Assembly (NCBI RefSeq): GCF_008274825.1
Contig: NZ_CP030848.1
Location: 3,161,618 to 3,225,617 of the forward strand
Length of the DNA: 64,000 nucleotides
Reading direction: 5' to 3'
Origin: Sphingobacterium hotanense
Lineage (GTDB): Bacteria; Bacteroidota; Bacteroidia; Sphingobacteriales; Sphingobacteriaceae
How positions within the stretch are numbered: position 1 is the stretch's first letter; the number at the start of each line of letters is the position of its first letter. The translations under genes were made by a program, and so were the position numbers. The notes under the pieces are model-generated. The model was not told the DNA's origin, searched no databases, and saw nothing but the letters and a program-made list of their open reading frames with translations. Positions 8,799-15,797 of the stretch are shown piece after piece.

Positions 8799-9392
8799 AT
8801 GAAAAAATTATTACTTACATTAACTGCTGTTACAGCTATTACTTTTGCATCTCAAGCACAAACTGAAAAAGGTAAAATCATTTTAGGCGGACAAGTTGGT
8901 TTCGCTGGTGAATCAATCAAAGATACAGACGTTAAAACTACGGGTTTTAGCATCATCCCTCAAGTTGGTTATTTCGTAGCGGATAACATCGCAATCGGTA
9001 CTGGTGTGGGTTATTCTTGGGCTAAACAAGAAGAAAGCAAAGATAACGACGAAACTATTGGAAAATTCGTAGTATCACCTTACGGTAGAATGTACAGCAA
9101 AAACGATGGTCCTGTAAAATTCTTCGGACAGTTAACTGTTCCTATGGGCTGGGGTACTGCTAAAGTAAACGGTGATAAAACAGCTACTACTGCTGATTAC
9201 GGTGTAGAATTAGCGCCAGGTATCGCATACTTCCCAACTAGCAACATCGGTATCGAATTGAAAGTTAGAGGTTTATACTACAACAACGGAACTGTTAAAA
9301 ATGAAGCTACAGACGCTAAAGTAACTACGAACAGCTACGGTTTAGATGCTAATTCATTAGCTCCAACTTTAGGTGTACAATTCCACTTTTAA
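8799..9392 (+). CDS. Small outer membrane beta-barrel protein (OmpW/OMP_b-brl type)
   Basis: A 197-residue exported protein. The Sec signal peptide is MKKLLLTLTAVTAITFASQAQ, cut after the AQA-like site near residue 20. The mature part has alternating hydrophobic strands rich in Gly, Tyr and Asn (IILGGQVGFAGESI, IGTGVGYSWAKQEES, FVVSPYGRMYS, IGIELKVRGLYYNN). It ends in LGVQFHF, the terminal aromatic strand signature of outer membrane barrels. It fits the small 8-stranded outer membrane beta-barrel family found in many copies in Bacteroidota. It is monocistronic, with a long upstream region and its own terminator at 9445. Its codons are unusually uniform, suggesting high expression. The role is structural or unknown. 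Confidence 0.8.
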   Translation: MKKLLLTLTAVTAITFASQAQTEKGKIILGGQVGFAGESIKDTDVKTTGFSIIPQVGYFVADNIAIGTGVGYSWAKQEESKDNDETIGKFVVSPYGRMYSKNDGPVKFFGQLTVPMGWGTAKVNGDKTATTADYGVELAPGIAYFPTSNIGIELKVRGLYYNNGTVKNEATDAKVTTNSYGLDANSLAPTLGVQFHF

Positions 9393-9444
9393 TATCCCGA
9401 TGTCCTGAATAGGATGTCAGCACATAATATTTTAAATAAATAGT

Positions 9445-9470
9445 AAAGGGTCGCCGAGAGGCGACCTTTT
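9445..9470 (+). terminator. Terminator of the small outer membrane protein gene
   Basis: GGTCGCC pairs with GGCGACC around a GAGA tetraloop, flanked by an A tract and TTTT. It lies 53 bp after the stop codon at 9392. Confidence 0.85.
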
Positions 9471-9563
9471 ATCGTATTAGCGATGTTGCGCTCAGCACTA
9501 TAGTTAACTGGAATCTATCTCCAGCGTAGATGCTAAGGATCTCTCCTTTTCATAACACGAATC

Positions 9564-9640
9564 AAACCTCTATCATAGCCCTTTCAAAAGGCTTTTGATA
9601 GGGGTTTATATTGGGTTTGTAAGGGCTTTGAGAGGGGACA
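9564..9640. repeat. REP-like hairpin element, type II
   Basis: AAACCTCTATCATAGCC (9564-9580) pairs imperfectly with GGCTTTTGATAGGGGTTT (9590-9607). A second GGGTTTGTAAGGGC tract follows up to about 9640. The same core (ATCAAACCTCTATCA ... GATAGGGGTTT) recurs at 48278-48323, and the words GCCCTTTCAAA and AGGGCTTTGA link it to the elements at 25936 and 61341. It lies in the gap between two convergent genes, each with its own terminator. Confidence 0.6.
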
Positions 9641-9701
9641 GTGTAGAACAAGGTTCGAGAGAAGCTGCTATTACGATAGACGAACTTGTATAAACAGAGA
9701 A

Positions 9702-9723
9702 AAGCTGTCTTTGAGGACAGCTT
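9702..9723 (-). terminator. Terminator of the Nudix hydrolase gene
   Basis: AAGCTGTC (9702-9709) and GACAGCTT (9716-9723) form a perfect 8-bp stem with a 6-nt loop. Read leftward it is followed by a T-rich run. It is 29 bp beyond the stop codon of the Nudix gene. Confidence 0.7.
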
Positions 9724-9751
9724 CTTTATATTTATTTCGGCTAATAAGCGC

Positions 9752-10168
9752 CTATTTTTTTCCTAGCCAAACCGGAAGAGCAAACTCTCTTAATAAATTC
9801 GCCAATTTATAATCGGGAACCTCATTCTCTGATAACCAGTAAACTTCTTTTAATTCGGCATGTGGGTTTAAGCTTTCTTCAGACTCGGGAATATCCACGC
9901 TAAACACATAACCTCTTACCGTCTTCCCTACCTCATTAACTGCTTTGGCTTCATGAATACCCAAAAGACTTATTTGCTCTTGGCTTAACGCCAAGTTCAG
10001 TTCCTCCTTCAATTCACGGCAGAGTGCCTCGACAGGTTGTTCATCCTCATCGATCTTTCCCCCCGGCAACTGATAGTAGGTCGACGACTGCTTTTGAACG
10101 ATCAACAGTCTATTTTGTGAGTTGATAATAATTGCCACAGCAATCTGTAGTATTTGCGCCTCATTCAT
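9752..10168 (-). CDS. Nudix hydrolase (MutT-like)
   Basis: A small cytoplasmic pyrophosphohydrolase, 138 residues, essentially a bare Nudix fold. The complete Nudix box is visible at about residues 36-58: GGKIDEDEQPVEALCREL followed by KEELNL, giving the canonical G-x5-E-x7-R-E-x2-E-E catalytic helix. Preceding strands (ILQIAVAIIINSQNRLLIVQK) and the trailing EVYWLSENEVPDY are typical of MutT/NUDT1-like members. The substrate cannot be decided; candidates are oxidised or non-canonical nucleotides. It stands alone, bounded downstream by its own terminator, and is divergent from the L,D-transpeptidase gene at 10298. Confidence 0.88.
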   Translation of the reverse strand: MNEAQILQIAVAIIINSQNRLLIVQKQSSTYYQLPGGKIDEDEQPVEALCRELKEELNLALSQEQISLLGIHEAKAVNEVGKTVRGYVFSVDIPESEESLNPHAELKEVYWLSENEVPDYKLANLLREFALPVWLGKK

Positions 10169-10249
10169 GGCGTCAAAGTTAACTTTTTCGATATAATATA
10201 AATAATGGAACGATTTTTAGTAATCTTCATATGGATATAAACTATTTTA

Positions 10250-10257
10250 TATCTTTG
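10250..10257 (+). promoter_or_regulatory. Candidate -7 promoter box for the first L,D-transpeptidase gene
   Basis: TATCTTTG, an exact TAnnTTTG match, 40 bp upstream of the ATG at 10298. No good -33 TTG was identified. Confidence 0.45.
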
Positions 10258-10297
10258 GGCATTTTTAACTTACTATTATTCAACCCCTATTTCACGA

Positions 10298-11329
10298 ATG
10301 AGAAGATATTCTTTGTTTTTTATTCTACTTGCCATTATTGCAGCTTCAGCATGTAAGAACTCGTCAGAAAAAACCGTTGATCCAGCAATCCAAAGAAAAA
10401 AAGACTCTTTAGAGCGAGTAAAAAAAGCAGAGGAAGCCGAGAAGGTAAGGCCTCGCACGGCAGCAGATATTAAATTGGAGAAAGACCTGGCTTATGATGA
10501 GCATACGCTGGAAGAAACTTATCCGTATAAAGACACGACGCGGCATTTTCAACTTGATAAAATCAAGGAGAAGCTTGCTTACATAGAAAACTTCCAACGA
10601 GCACCGCATAACTACGCTGTATTGCAGAATTACAAGAATCGCAATGGAGAATCCCCTGTGGTAGAGAACTTCGTTAGAAATGCTTATAAACGCGTATCGG
10701 ACACCTTAGGAACGGAGCGTTATCAATCAGCCCCATTATACCGCGCTGAAGATAGCGGAAAGCCGTCCATTTATGGCCGGGATGGGTCGCTCGTAAGCTT
10801 AGAAAGTAGCGACACCTTAAAGATGGTCAAGGTGAATGGAATTTCCTTTGAAGGAACGTGGTTTGTCCCTAAACGGTATGTGAAATCTATCGGCGATTCC
10901 TTGAAAATAACGCATGTCAACTTCGTAGATGTTACAAACCAAAATATTTTAACTGTTGAGCGTACTGGCGATGATGAATGGAAAATACGCAGTATGAATC
11001 CTGCAACATCGGGCTTACATAAGCCGCCTCATCAGATGGAAACCCCAGTTGGAATCTTCATGGTGCAAGAGCAAAAACCAAAGATGTTCTACTATGGCGA
11101 TGGTACCACAACGATTGAAGGATTTGCGCCTTGGGCGTCTAGATTCACCAATGGAGGCTATATTCACGGGGTTCCGGTAAACAACCCAAAAGGTAAAATT
11201 GTGGAGTATAGTTGGTCTTTAGGTACCACACCTCGCTCCCACATGTGTGTCAGGAACGCGTCATCACACGCCAAATTTGTTTATGACACGTCAAAACCCT
11301 TCAAATCACTGGTTGTTGTAATCGATTAA
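10298..11329 (+). CDS. L,D-transpeptidase (YkuD) lipoprotein with a variant active-site motif
   Basis: Probably a periplasmic enzyme that crosslinks or remodels peptidoglycan through meso-diaminopimelate residues. The 343-residue protein begins with a lipoprotein signal ending in AASAC (Cys19) and then a charged linker (residues about 25-60). The catalytic YkuD domain is at the C-terminus: the conserved TPVGIFMV motif, YIHGVPVN with the general-base His, and RSHMCVRN carrying the presumed nucleophile Cys. The usual motif is SxGCxR; Met replaces Gly next to the Cys here. The next gene, 69 bp downstream, encodes a second YkuD-type enzyme with its own promoter. The substrate is inferred from the family only. 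Confidence 0.82.
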   Translation: MRRYSLFFILLAIIAASACKNSSEKTVDPAIQRKKDSLERVKKAEEAEKVRPRTAADIKLEKDLAYDEHTLEETYPYKDTTRHFQLDKIKEKLAYIENFQRAPHNYAVLQNYKNRNGESPVVENFVRNAYKRVSDTLGTERYQSAPLYRAEDSGKPSIYGRDGSLVSLESSDTLKMVKVNGISFEGTWFVPKRYVKSIGDSLKITHVNFVDVTNQNILTVERTGDDEWKIRSMNPATSGLHKPPHQMETPVGIFMVQEQKPKMFYYGDGTTTIEGFAPWASRFTNGGYIHGVPVNNPKGKIVEYSWSLGTTPRSHMCVRNASSHAKFVYDTSKPFKSLVVVID

Positions 11330-11344
11330 AAGGCATTTTAACAC

Positions 11345-11372
11345 TTTGATTGTCACTTTTTTATTAGCTTTG
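11345..11372 (+). promoter_or_regulatory. Promoter candidate for the second L,D-transpeptidase gene
   Basis: TTTG at 11345-11348 and TAGCTTTG at 11365-11372 are spaced by 16 bp, close to the Bacteroidota -33/-7 arrangement. They lie 26 bp upstream of the ATG at 11399. Confidence 0.55.
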
Positions 11373-11398
11373 TTATGTAAAACAAGGGAAAAGTGCTT

Positions 11399-12181
11399 AT
11401 GAATAAACTAATGTTTTTTTCTTTGTGGGCAGTAGCTACGTCTTTACTACCGGTAGACCTAAACAGCAGCAATGCTAAAATAAGCCACAAAGAAAGCAAG
11501 ACAATCGAAACAGAACATATTGATCCGACAAGAAGTCTTTATGAGGAACTACAGCTTTCGAAGATCCTGAAATGGGAAGCCTTTGAGCAAGCTATGCAGG
11601 GATACGGAAAGTTGAGTCCAAAAAATAAGGATATTATCACGATTATTGATTTTACATTACCATCGACGGACAAACGTATGTATGTAATCGATCTAAAGAA
11701 CAAGAAATTGTTGTACCATAACATCGTATCGCATGGCAGAAACAGCGGCGAGAAGTTTGCGACAGCATTTTCTAACAGACATGGTTCTTACCAGAGTTCT
11801 TTAGGATTTTACACGACAGCAGGAACGTATCAAGGTGGAAATGGCTATTCATTACGTTTGAATGGTTTAGAAAAAGGAATCAACGATCAAGCATTAGCGA
11901 GAGCTATTGTTATTCACGGCGCGGACTACTGCAGCGAGAATGTGATAAGATCCACAGGAAGACTTGGAAGAAGCTACGGATGTCCGGCTTTACCGCGAGA
12001 ACTGAACAAGCCAATCATCAATACGATTAAAAATGGTTCGCTGATGTTTATCTACGCTGGAAATAAGGATTACCTAGCGAGTACAAAACTGATAAAGTTA
12101 AATCCTGTTCTCCCAAATCCTACAATGATTGCGGAGCATACGGATGAAATCAAAAAAGACAACAAAGCAGTCTTAAATTAA
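11399..12181 (+). CDS. Murein L,D-transpeptidase catalytic domain protein (YkuD_2 type)
   Basis: The product is a 260-residue exported protein of the YkuD_2 group, thought to act on peptidoglycan in the periplasm. The ATG at 11399 gives a plausible signal peptide (MNKLMFFSLWAVATSLLP) and is preferred over the GTG at 11393. The catalytic region has YHNIVSHGRNSGEKFA, GFYTTAGTYQG, IVIHGADYCSE with the catalytic-region His, and GRSYGCPALP carrying the nucleophile Cys. The domain is complete. It follows another L,D-transpeptidase gene in the same direction but has its own promoter-like boxes. A terminator follows at 12201. Confidence 0.85.
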   Translation: MNKLMFFSLWAVATSLLPVDLNSSNAKISHKESKTIETEHIDPTRSLYEELQLSKILKWEAFEQAMQGYGKLSPKNKDIITIIDFTLPSTDKRMYVIDLKNKKLLYHNIVSHGRNSGEKFATAFSNRHGSYQSSLGFYTTAGTYQGGNGYSLRLNGLEKGINDQALARAIVIHGADYCSENVIRSTGRLGRSYGCPALPRELNKPIINTIKNGSLMFIYAGNKDYLASTKLIKLNPVLPNPTMIAEHTDEIKKDNKAVLN

Positions 12182-12200
12182 AAGAAGGCTAGCAATAAAA

Positions 12201-12231
12201 AAAGAGCTGTGCGATAATCGTACAGCTCTTT
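12201..12231. terminator. Bidirectional terminator between convergent genes
   Basis: AAAGAGCTGT (12201-12210) pairs perfectly with ACAGCTCTTT (12222-12231), with A and T tracts on the two sides. It can terminate both the L,D-transpeptidase gene ending at 12181 and the PurF-like gene ending at 12251. Confidence 0.85.
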
Positions 12232-12250
12232 TTTTGTAAACAATATTTCG

Positions 12251-14161
12251 TTAGCTACTAAAGTAAGCTCTTACATTCTTTCCTTCCATCCAGTTCATGA
12301 AAGCACGGTTTACAACCTTGTTTCCTCCTGGTGTTGGGTAATTTCCAGAGAAGTACCAATCTCCTTTATGGTTCGGACAAGCAACATGTAAGTTATCTAA
12401 AGTTTGGAAGATTACTTCCAACTCCGCTTTTAAGCTATGCGGTTTTACGATGCGAGCAATCTCTTGCGATATTTCCTCGTCAGTAAACGGGTCATAAATT
12501 GCCTTTACATAGTTTTCTACCTGATCCTTTGGCATAGTTACCGAAGCAACACATTTCTGATAAACTTCATCGATAATATGCGCTAGGCCTTTCTTGCGTA
12601 ATAAAGCAATGGCAGCTTCGAAAGCGACGAACTCGCCCATTCTTGACATATCGATACCGTAACAATCCGGGTAGCGAATCTGTGGAGCTGATGATACGAT
12701 TACGATCTTTTTCGGATGCAAGCGATCTAAGATGGTTAAGATACTTTGCTTAAGCGTCGTTCCGCGTACAATGGAGTCATCGATAGCAACGATGGTGTCC
12801 TCATGATCGCGAACAATACCATAGGTTGTATCATAAACATGCTGAACCATATCCTGGCGATCAGCATCCTGTGTGATAAACGTACGCAGCTTCGCATCTT
12901 TAACGTTCAGTTTTTCAAAGCGTGGAGACATGCTCAACACTTCTTCCAACTCTTCGTCAGTAATTTTATCAGCACGGTTCAGTAAGGCATCTTTCTGCAC
13001 TTTTCTTACATGCTCACTGATACCTTCCATCATACCGTAGTACGAAACTTCTGCCGTATTAGGGATAAAAGAAAATACTGTATTCTTGATATCACCGTCA
13101 ATGCTCTTTAGTACTTGAGGGCATAATAAGCGACCAAGTGATTTACGTTCTTTATAGATATCGGCATCCGATCCACGAGAGAAATAGATGCGCTCGAAAG
13201 AACATGACATCTGCTCTACCGGCTCTCTAAACATCTCTTCGGAAACTGTACCGTCTTTTTTCGCAATTAGCGCATGTCCAGGCTTAATTTCTTTAACCGC
13301 GTCTAATGGAATGTTAAATGCGGTCTGGATAACAGGACGTTCTGATGCGACTACAAGAACCTCATCATCCTGATAATAGAATGCCGGACGAATACCTGCT
13401 GGGTCGCGCATGACGAAAGCATCGCCATGCCCGAAGATACCTGCGATGGTATAACCACCATCCCAAGTTTTCGCAGAGCGGGTTAAGATTTTAGCGACAT
13501 CGATATTCTTCGCGATTTGAGCAGAGATTTCGATGTTAGAATAGCCTTCTTTCTTGAAAGAATCGAATAGCTTTTGGTTCTCTTCGTCTAGGAAGTGACC
13601 AATCTTTTCTAATACCGTTACAGTATCTGCCTGTTCTTTAGGGTGCTGACCAAGGTCGTATAATTGCTGCAATAGCTCATCTACGTTGGTCATATTGAAG
13701 TTTCCGGCAACCACTAGGTTTCTCGACATCCAGTTGTTCTGGCGCAAGAAAGGGTGGCAGCTCTCAATACTATTTTTACCATGTGTTCCATAGCGAAGGT
13801 GTCCTAAGAGCACCTCTCCGGTGAAACTCACATTCTCCTTAAGCCATTGGGTATCCTTAGCTTCTTCAGGAAATGCTTTCTGTACTGCGGCAAATTTCTT
13901 TTGAACGTATTCAAAGATTTCCGCGACTGCTGATGAACCCATCGCTCTATAACGAGATATATAGCGGTTGCCTGGCTTTACGTCAAACTTAATTGTCGCA
14001 ATACCAGCGCCATCCTGACCACGGTTGTGCTGCTTTTCCATAAGCAGGTACAACTTGTTGATCCCATAGTAAGGCGTACCGTATTTTTCTTGATAATAAG
14101 ACAGGGGTTTTAACAATCGAATAAGTGCTATTCCGCACTCGTGTTTTATAGCGTCACTCAT
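12251..14161 (-). CDS. PurF-like amidophosphoribosyltransferase / class II glutamine amidotransferase
   Basis: A 636-residue member of the PurF superfamily, longer than the usual PurF of about 470-510 residues. The ATG at 14161 (MSDAIKHECGIALI) is chosen because the Cys at residue 9 would become the N-terminal nucleophile of the glutaminase domain after propeptide removal. RGQDGAGIA, GHLRYGTHG and the later MRDPAGIRPAF also fit that domain. The phosphoribosyltransferase half carries the PRPP loop VAIDDSIVRGTTLK near residue 457, then SSAPQIRYPDCYGIDM. It may be the purine pathway enzyme or a lineage-specific paralogue; no other pur gene is nearby. A TACCTTTG promoter box precedes it. Confidence 0.85.
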   Translation of the reverse strand: MSDAIKHECGIALIRLLKPLSYYQEKYGTPYYGINKLYLLMEKQHNRGQDGAGIATIKFDVKPGNRYISRYRAMGSSAVAEIFEYVQKKFAAVQKAFPEEAKDTQWLKENVSFTGEVLLGHLRYGTHGKNSIESCHPFLRQNNWMSRNLVVAGNFNMTNVDELLQQLYDLGQHPKEQADTVTVLEKIGHFLDEENQKLFDSFKKEGYSNIEISAQIAKNIDVAKILTRSAKTWDGGYTIAGIFGHGDAFVMRDPAGIRPAFYYQDDEVLVVASERPVIQTAFNIPLDAVKEIKPGHALIAKKDGTVSEEMFREPVEQMSCSFERIYFSRGSDADIYKERKSLGRLLCPQVLKSIDGDIKNTVFSFIPNTAEVSYYGMMEGISEHVRKVQKDALLNRADKITDEELEEVLSMSPRFEKLNVKDAKLRTFITQDADRQDMVQHVYDTTYGIVRDHEDTIVAIDDSIVRGTTLKQSILTILDRLHPKKIVIVSSAPQIRYPDCYGIDMSRMGEFVAFEAAIALLRKKGLAHIIDEVYQKCVASVTMPKDQVENYVKAIYDPFTDEEISQEIARIVKPHSLKAELEVIFQTLDNLHVACPNHKGDWYFSGNYPTPGGNKVVNRAFMNWMEGKNVRAYFSS

Positions 14162-14178
14162 AGCTTGAATTGATGGCA

Positions 14179-14186
14179 CAAAGGTA
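14179..14186 (-). promoter_or_regulatory. Candidate -7 promoter box for the PurF-like gene
   Basis: TACCTTTG on the minus strand, an exact TAnnTTTG match 17 bp upstream of the ATG at 14161. It lies inside the extension that an earlier in-frame start would use, so it supports the shorter protein. Confidence 0.5.
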
Positions 14187-14244
14187 CGATTTTTTGAAAA
14201 AAGTCAGAAGCCTTCTACAGAAAAATTGCACCTACCCGACACTA

Positions 14245-14775
14245 CTAGTCTACGTCTTCTAAAGAGGCTGAATTATGCTTGCTAGCAGCGATTTCCAAGA
14301 AACGTTCGCGTCTTGAGATGAGCTCTTCTTTCTCGATCCTGCGCCATGTCATGTAACTGTTTACATAAAATCCGCCGGAAAGGATAGGTTCTACAGATTT
14401 GAGATATAAAATATCGCCTTCGAAGTCGATCTTCCGCTCTTGTATTCCGCCTTCCCAATTAGGGAACGAAGAATTGCTGATATGATATTTCAGAATAGCA
14501 TTGCGGTTATCAATATGATAAGAGCCCGAGAAGGCTATAAAGCCTTTTACGTTTGCTTCCGCCTCTTCTTCGCTTGCTACATAGCGATCATTAGAACTAA
14601 ACTTTAAACGTGCAGGATTGGAGATTTGCACTGACATATGTCCATCAGCACCATACATTATGGTCCCTACGGGTGATTTACCCATCGGAAATGTACTATC
14701 TGCGCCGTTTGTTGGTATTTCAATATATGATAATAGGGTCCAGGTCCCAATTAGTTCGTTTTTGATTGTTGTCAT
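14245..14775 (-). CDS. Lipocalin-like domain protein (Lipocalin_5 type)
   Basis: A 176-residue soluble protein with no signal peptide. The opening ELIGTWTLLSYIEI is the GxW motif of lipocalin-like folds. MYGADGHMSVQISN, IAFSGSYHIDN and a central region of short beta strands match the Lipocalin_5 family of small, probably ligand-binding proteins of unknown role. It shares no visible operon: upstream YchJ is divergent, and the PurF-like gene lies 83 bp downstream in the same direction with its own promoter box. The function cannot be stated. Confidence 0.7.
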   Translation of the reverse strand: MTTIKNELIGTWTLLSYIEIPTNGADSTFPMGKSPVGTIMYGADGHMSVQISNPARLKFSSNDRYVASEEEAEANVKGFIAFSGSYHIDNRNAILKYHISNSSFPNWEGGIQERKIDFEGDILYLKSVEPILSGGFYVNSYMTWRRIEKEELISRRERFLEIAASKHNSASLEDVD

Positions 14776-14935
14776 TTCAGGTTTGCTGTTTTGCTACTAT
14801 AACGATGTTTCTTGTGGAATAGTTTGTAACATTCTTCATATCATCTCTTCTTTGACAAAGTGATGATAACTATATTCGCAAACGGAGATTGATCGTTATA
14901 AGTGGTTATCTTCCTAATTTACTCGTAAAAAGCTT

Positions 14936-15316
14936 ATGATACAACTTTGTCCTTGCGGATCTACACTTTCCTATCAAAATTGTTGCAATCGAATCCATCA
15001 AGATCAGCAACTCGCAGAAACTGCAGAGCAGTTGATGCGATCACGATATTCTGCCTTTACCTTCGGATTGATCGACTTTCTTTATGACAGCTTTCATCCA
15101 CAAACGCGAAGGTTTCAAAAAAAGTCGGAAATTGAAAGCTGGGCAAAGGAAAACAATTGGCAAGAGCTCGAGATTATTAAGAGCACAACTTCTACAGTTG
15201 AGTTTAAAGCATATTACATCGACCTAAATGGGGAACTTCATGTACATCATGAAAAATCTAACTTTAAGCAGTTCAATGGTATTTGGTATTATTACGATGG
15301 TAAGTTGAAAGCATAA
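14936..15316 (+). CDS. YchJ-family protein with SEC-C zinc-binding motif
   Basis: A 126-residue cytoplasmic protein of the YchJ/UPF0225 family. An N-terminal SEC-C type zinc motif is visible as CPCGSTLSYQNCC (residues 5-17), followed by the family signature AEQLMRSRYSAFTFG and DFLYDSFHP. The C-terminal part (LHVHHEKSNFKQFNGIWYYYDG) has the cystatin/NTF2-like strand pattern typical of the family. Many homologues have a second SEC-C motif at the C-terminus; this one does not. No biochemical role is established. The 60-bp gap to the next gene could allow co-transcription with the YegP-like gene. Confidence 0.85.
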   Translation: MIQLCPCGSTLSYQNCCNRIHQDQQLAETAEQLMRSRYSAFTFGLIDFLYDSFHPQTRRFQKKSEIESWAKENNWQELEIIKSTTSTVEFKAYYIDLNGELHVHHEKSNFKQFNGIWYYYDGKLKA

Positions 15317-15386
15317 GTTTTTATTAAAACACGATATACTAATCGAAATTTATTAGATTAGTATATCAATTTAAAATATTAAAACT

Positions 15387-15719
15387 ATGGGAAAGTTTGT
15401 CATGTCTACCCGAAAAAACGGAGAATTTCAATTTAACCTAAAAGCATCTAATGGACAGGTTATCTTGACTAGCGAAGGTTATACCACCAAAGCAGCTTGC
15501 GAAAATGGTATCTCATCCGTGAAGAAAAATGCTGCTGATAGCGCTAAATTTGAAAAGTTAACTGCAAAGAATGGAAAGTTCTACTTCAACCTGAAAGCAG
15601 GTAATGGACAGATTATCGGATCAAGTGAAATGTATGCCAGCGAATCTGGCCGTGCGAATGGAATTAAGTCTGTTCAGGAAAATGCTCCTGATGCAGCAAC
15701 CGAGGATACGACTGTTTAA
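15387..15719 (+). CDS. YegP-family (DUF1508) tandem-repeat protein
   Basis: A 110-residue protein made of two DUF1508 repeats. Each has the pattern F-x-FNLKA-x-NGQ-I followed by a helix with NGI-S-V: NGEFQFNLKASNGQVI at about residues 12-27 and NGKFYFNLKAGNGQII at about 61-76. Each repeat ends with ENGISSVKKNA or ANGIKSVQENA. Family members are small, often abundant proteins of unknown role. A terminator shared with the convergent M13 peptidase gene follows. The two halves are similar enough to show an internal duplication typical of the family. Confidence 0.85.
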   Translation: MGKFVMSTRKNGEFQFNLKASNGQVILTSEGYTTKAACENGISSVKKNAADSAKFEKLTAKNGKFYFNLKAGNGQIIGSSEMYASESGRANGIKSVQENAPDAATEDTTV

Positions 15720-15747
15720 GTCTCACCTCTCCTCGAAAATAATAGAA

Positions 15748-15775
15748 AAAGGGCTATCGGTAATGACAGCCCTTT
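15748..15775. terminator. Bidirectional terminator between yegP-like and M13 peptidase genes
   Basis: AAAGGGCT (15748-15755) pairs with AGCCCTTT (15768-15775) around a 12-nt loop, with A-rich and T-rich flanks. It lies between stop codons at 15719 and 15798. Confidence 0.8.
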
Positions 15776-15797
15776 CTTTATGTACTCACTATATCAA

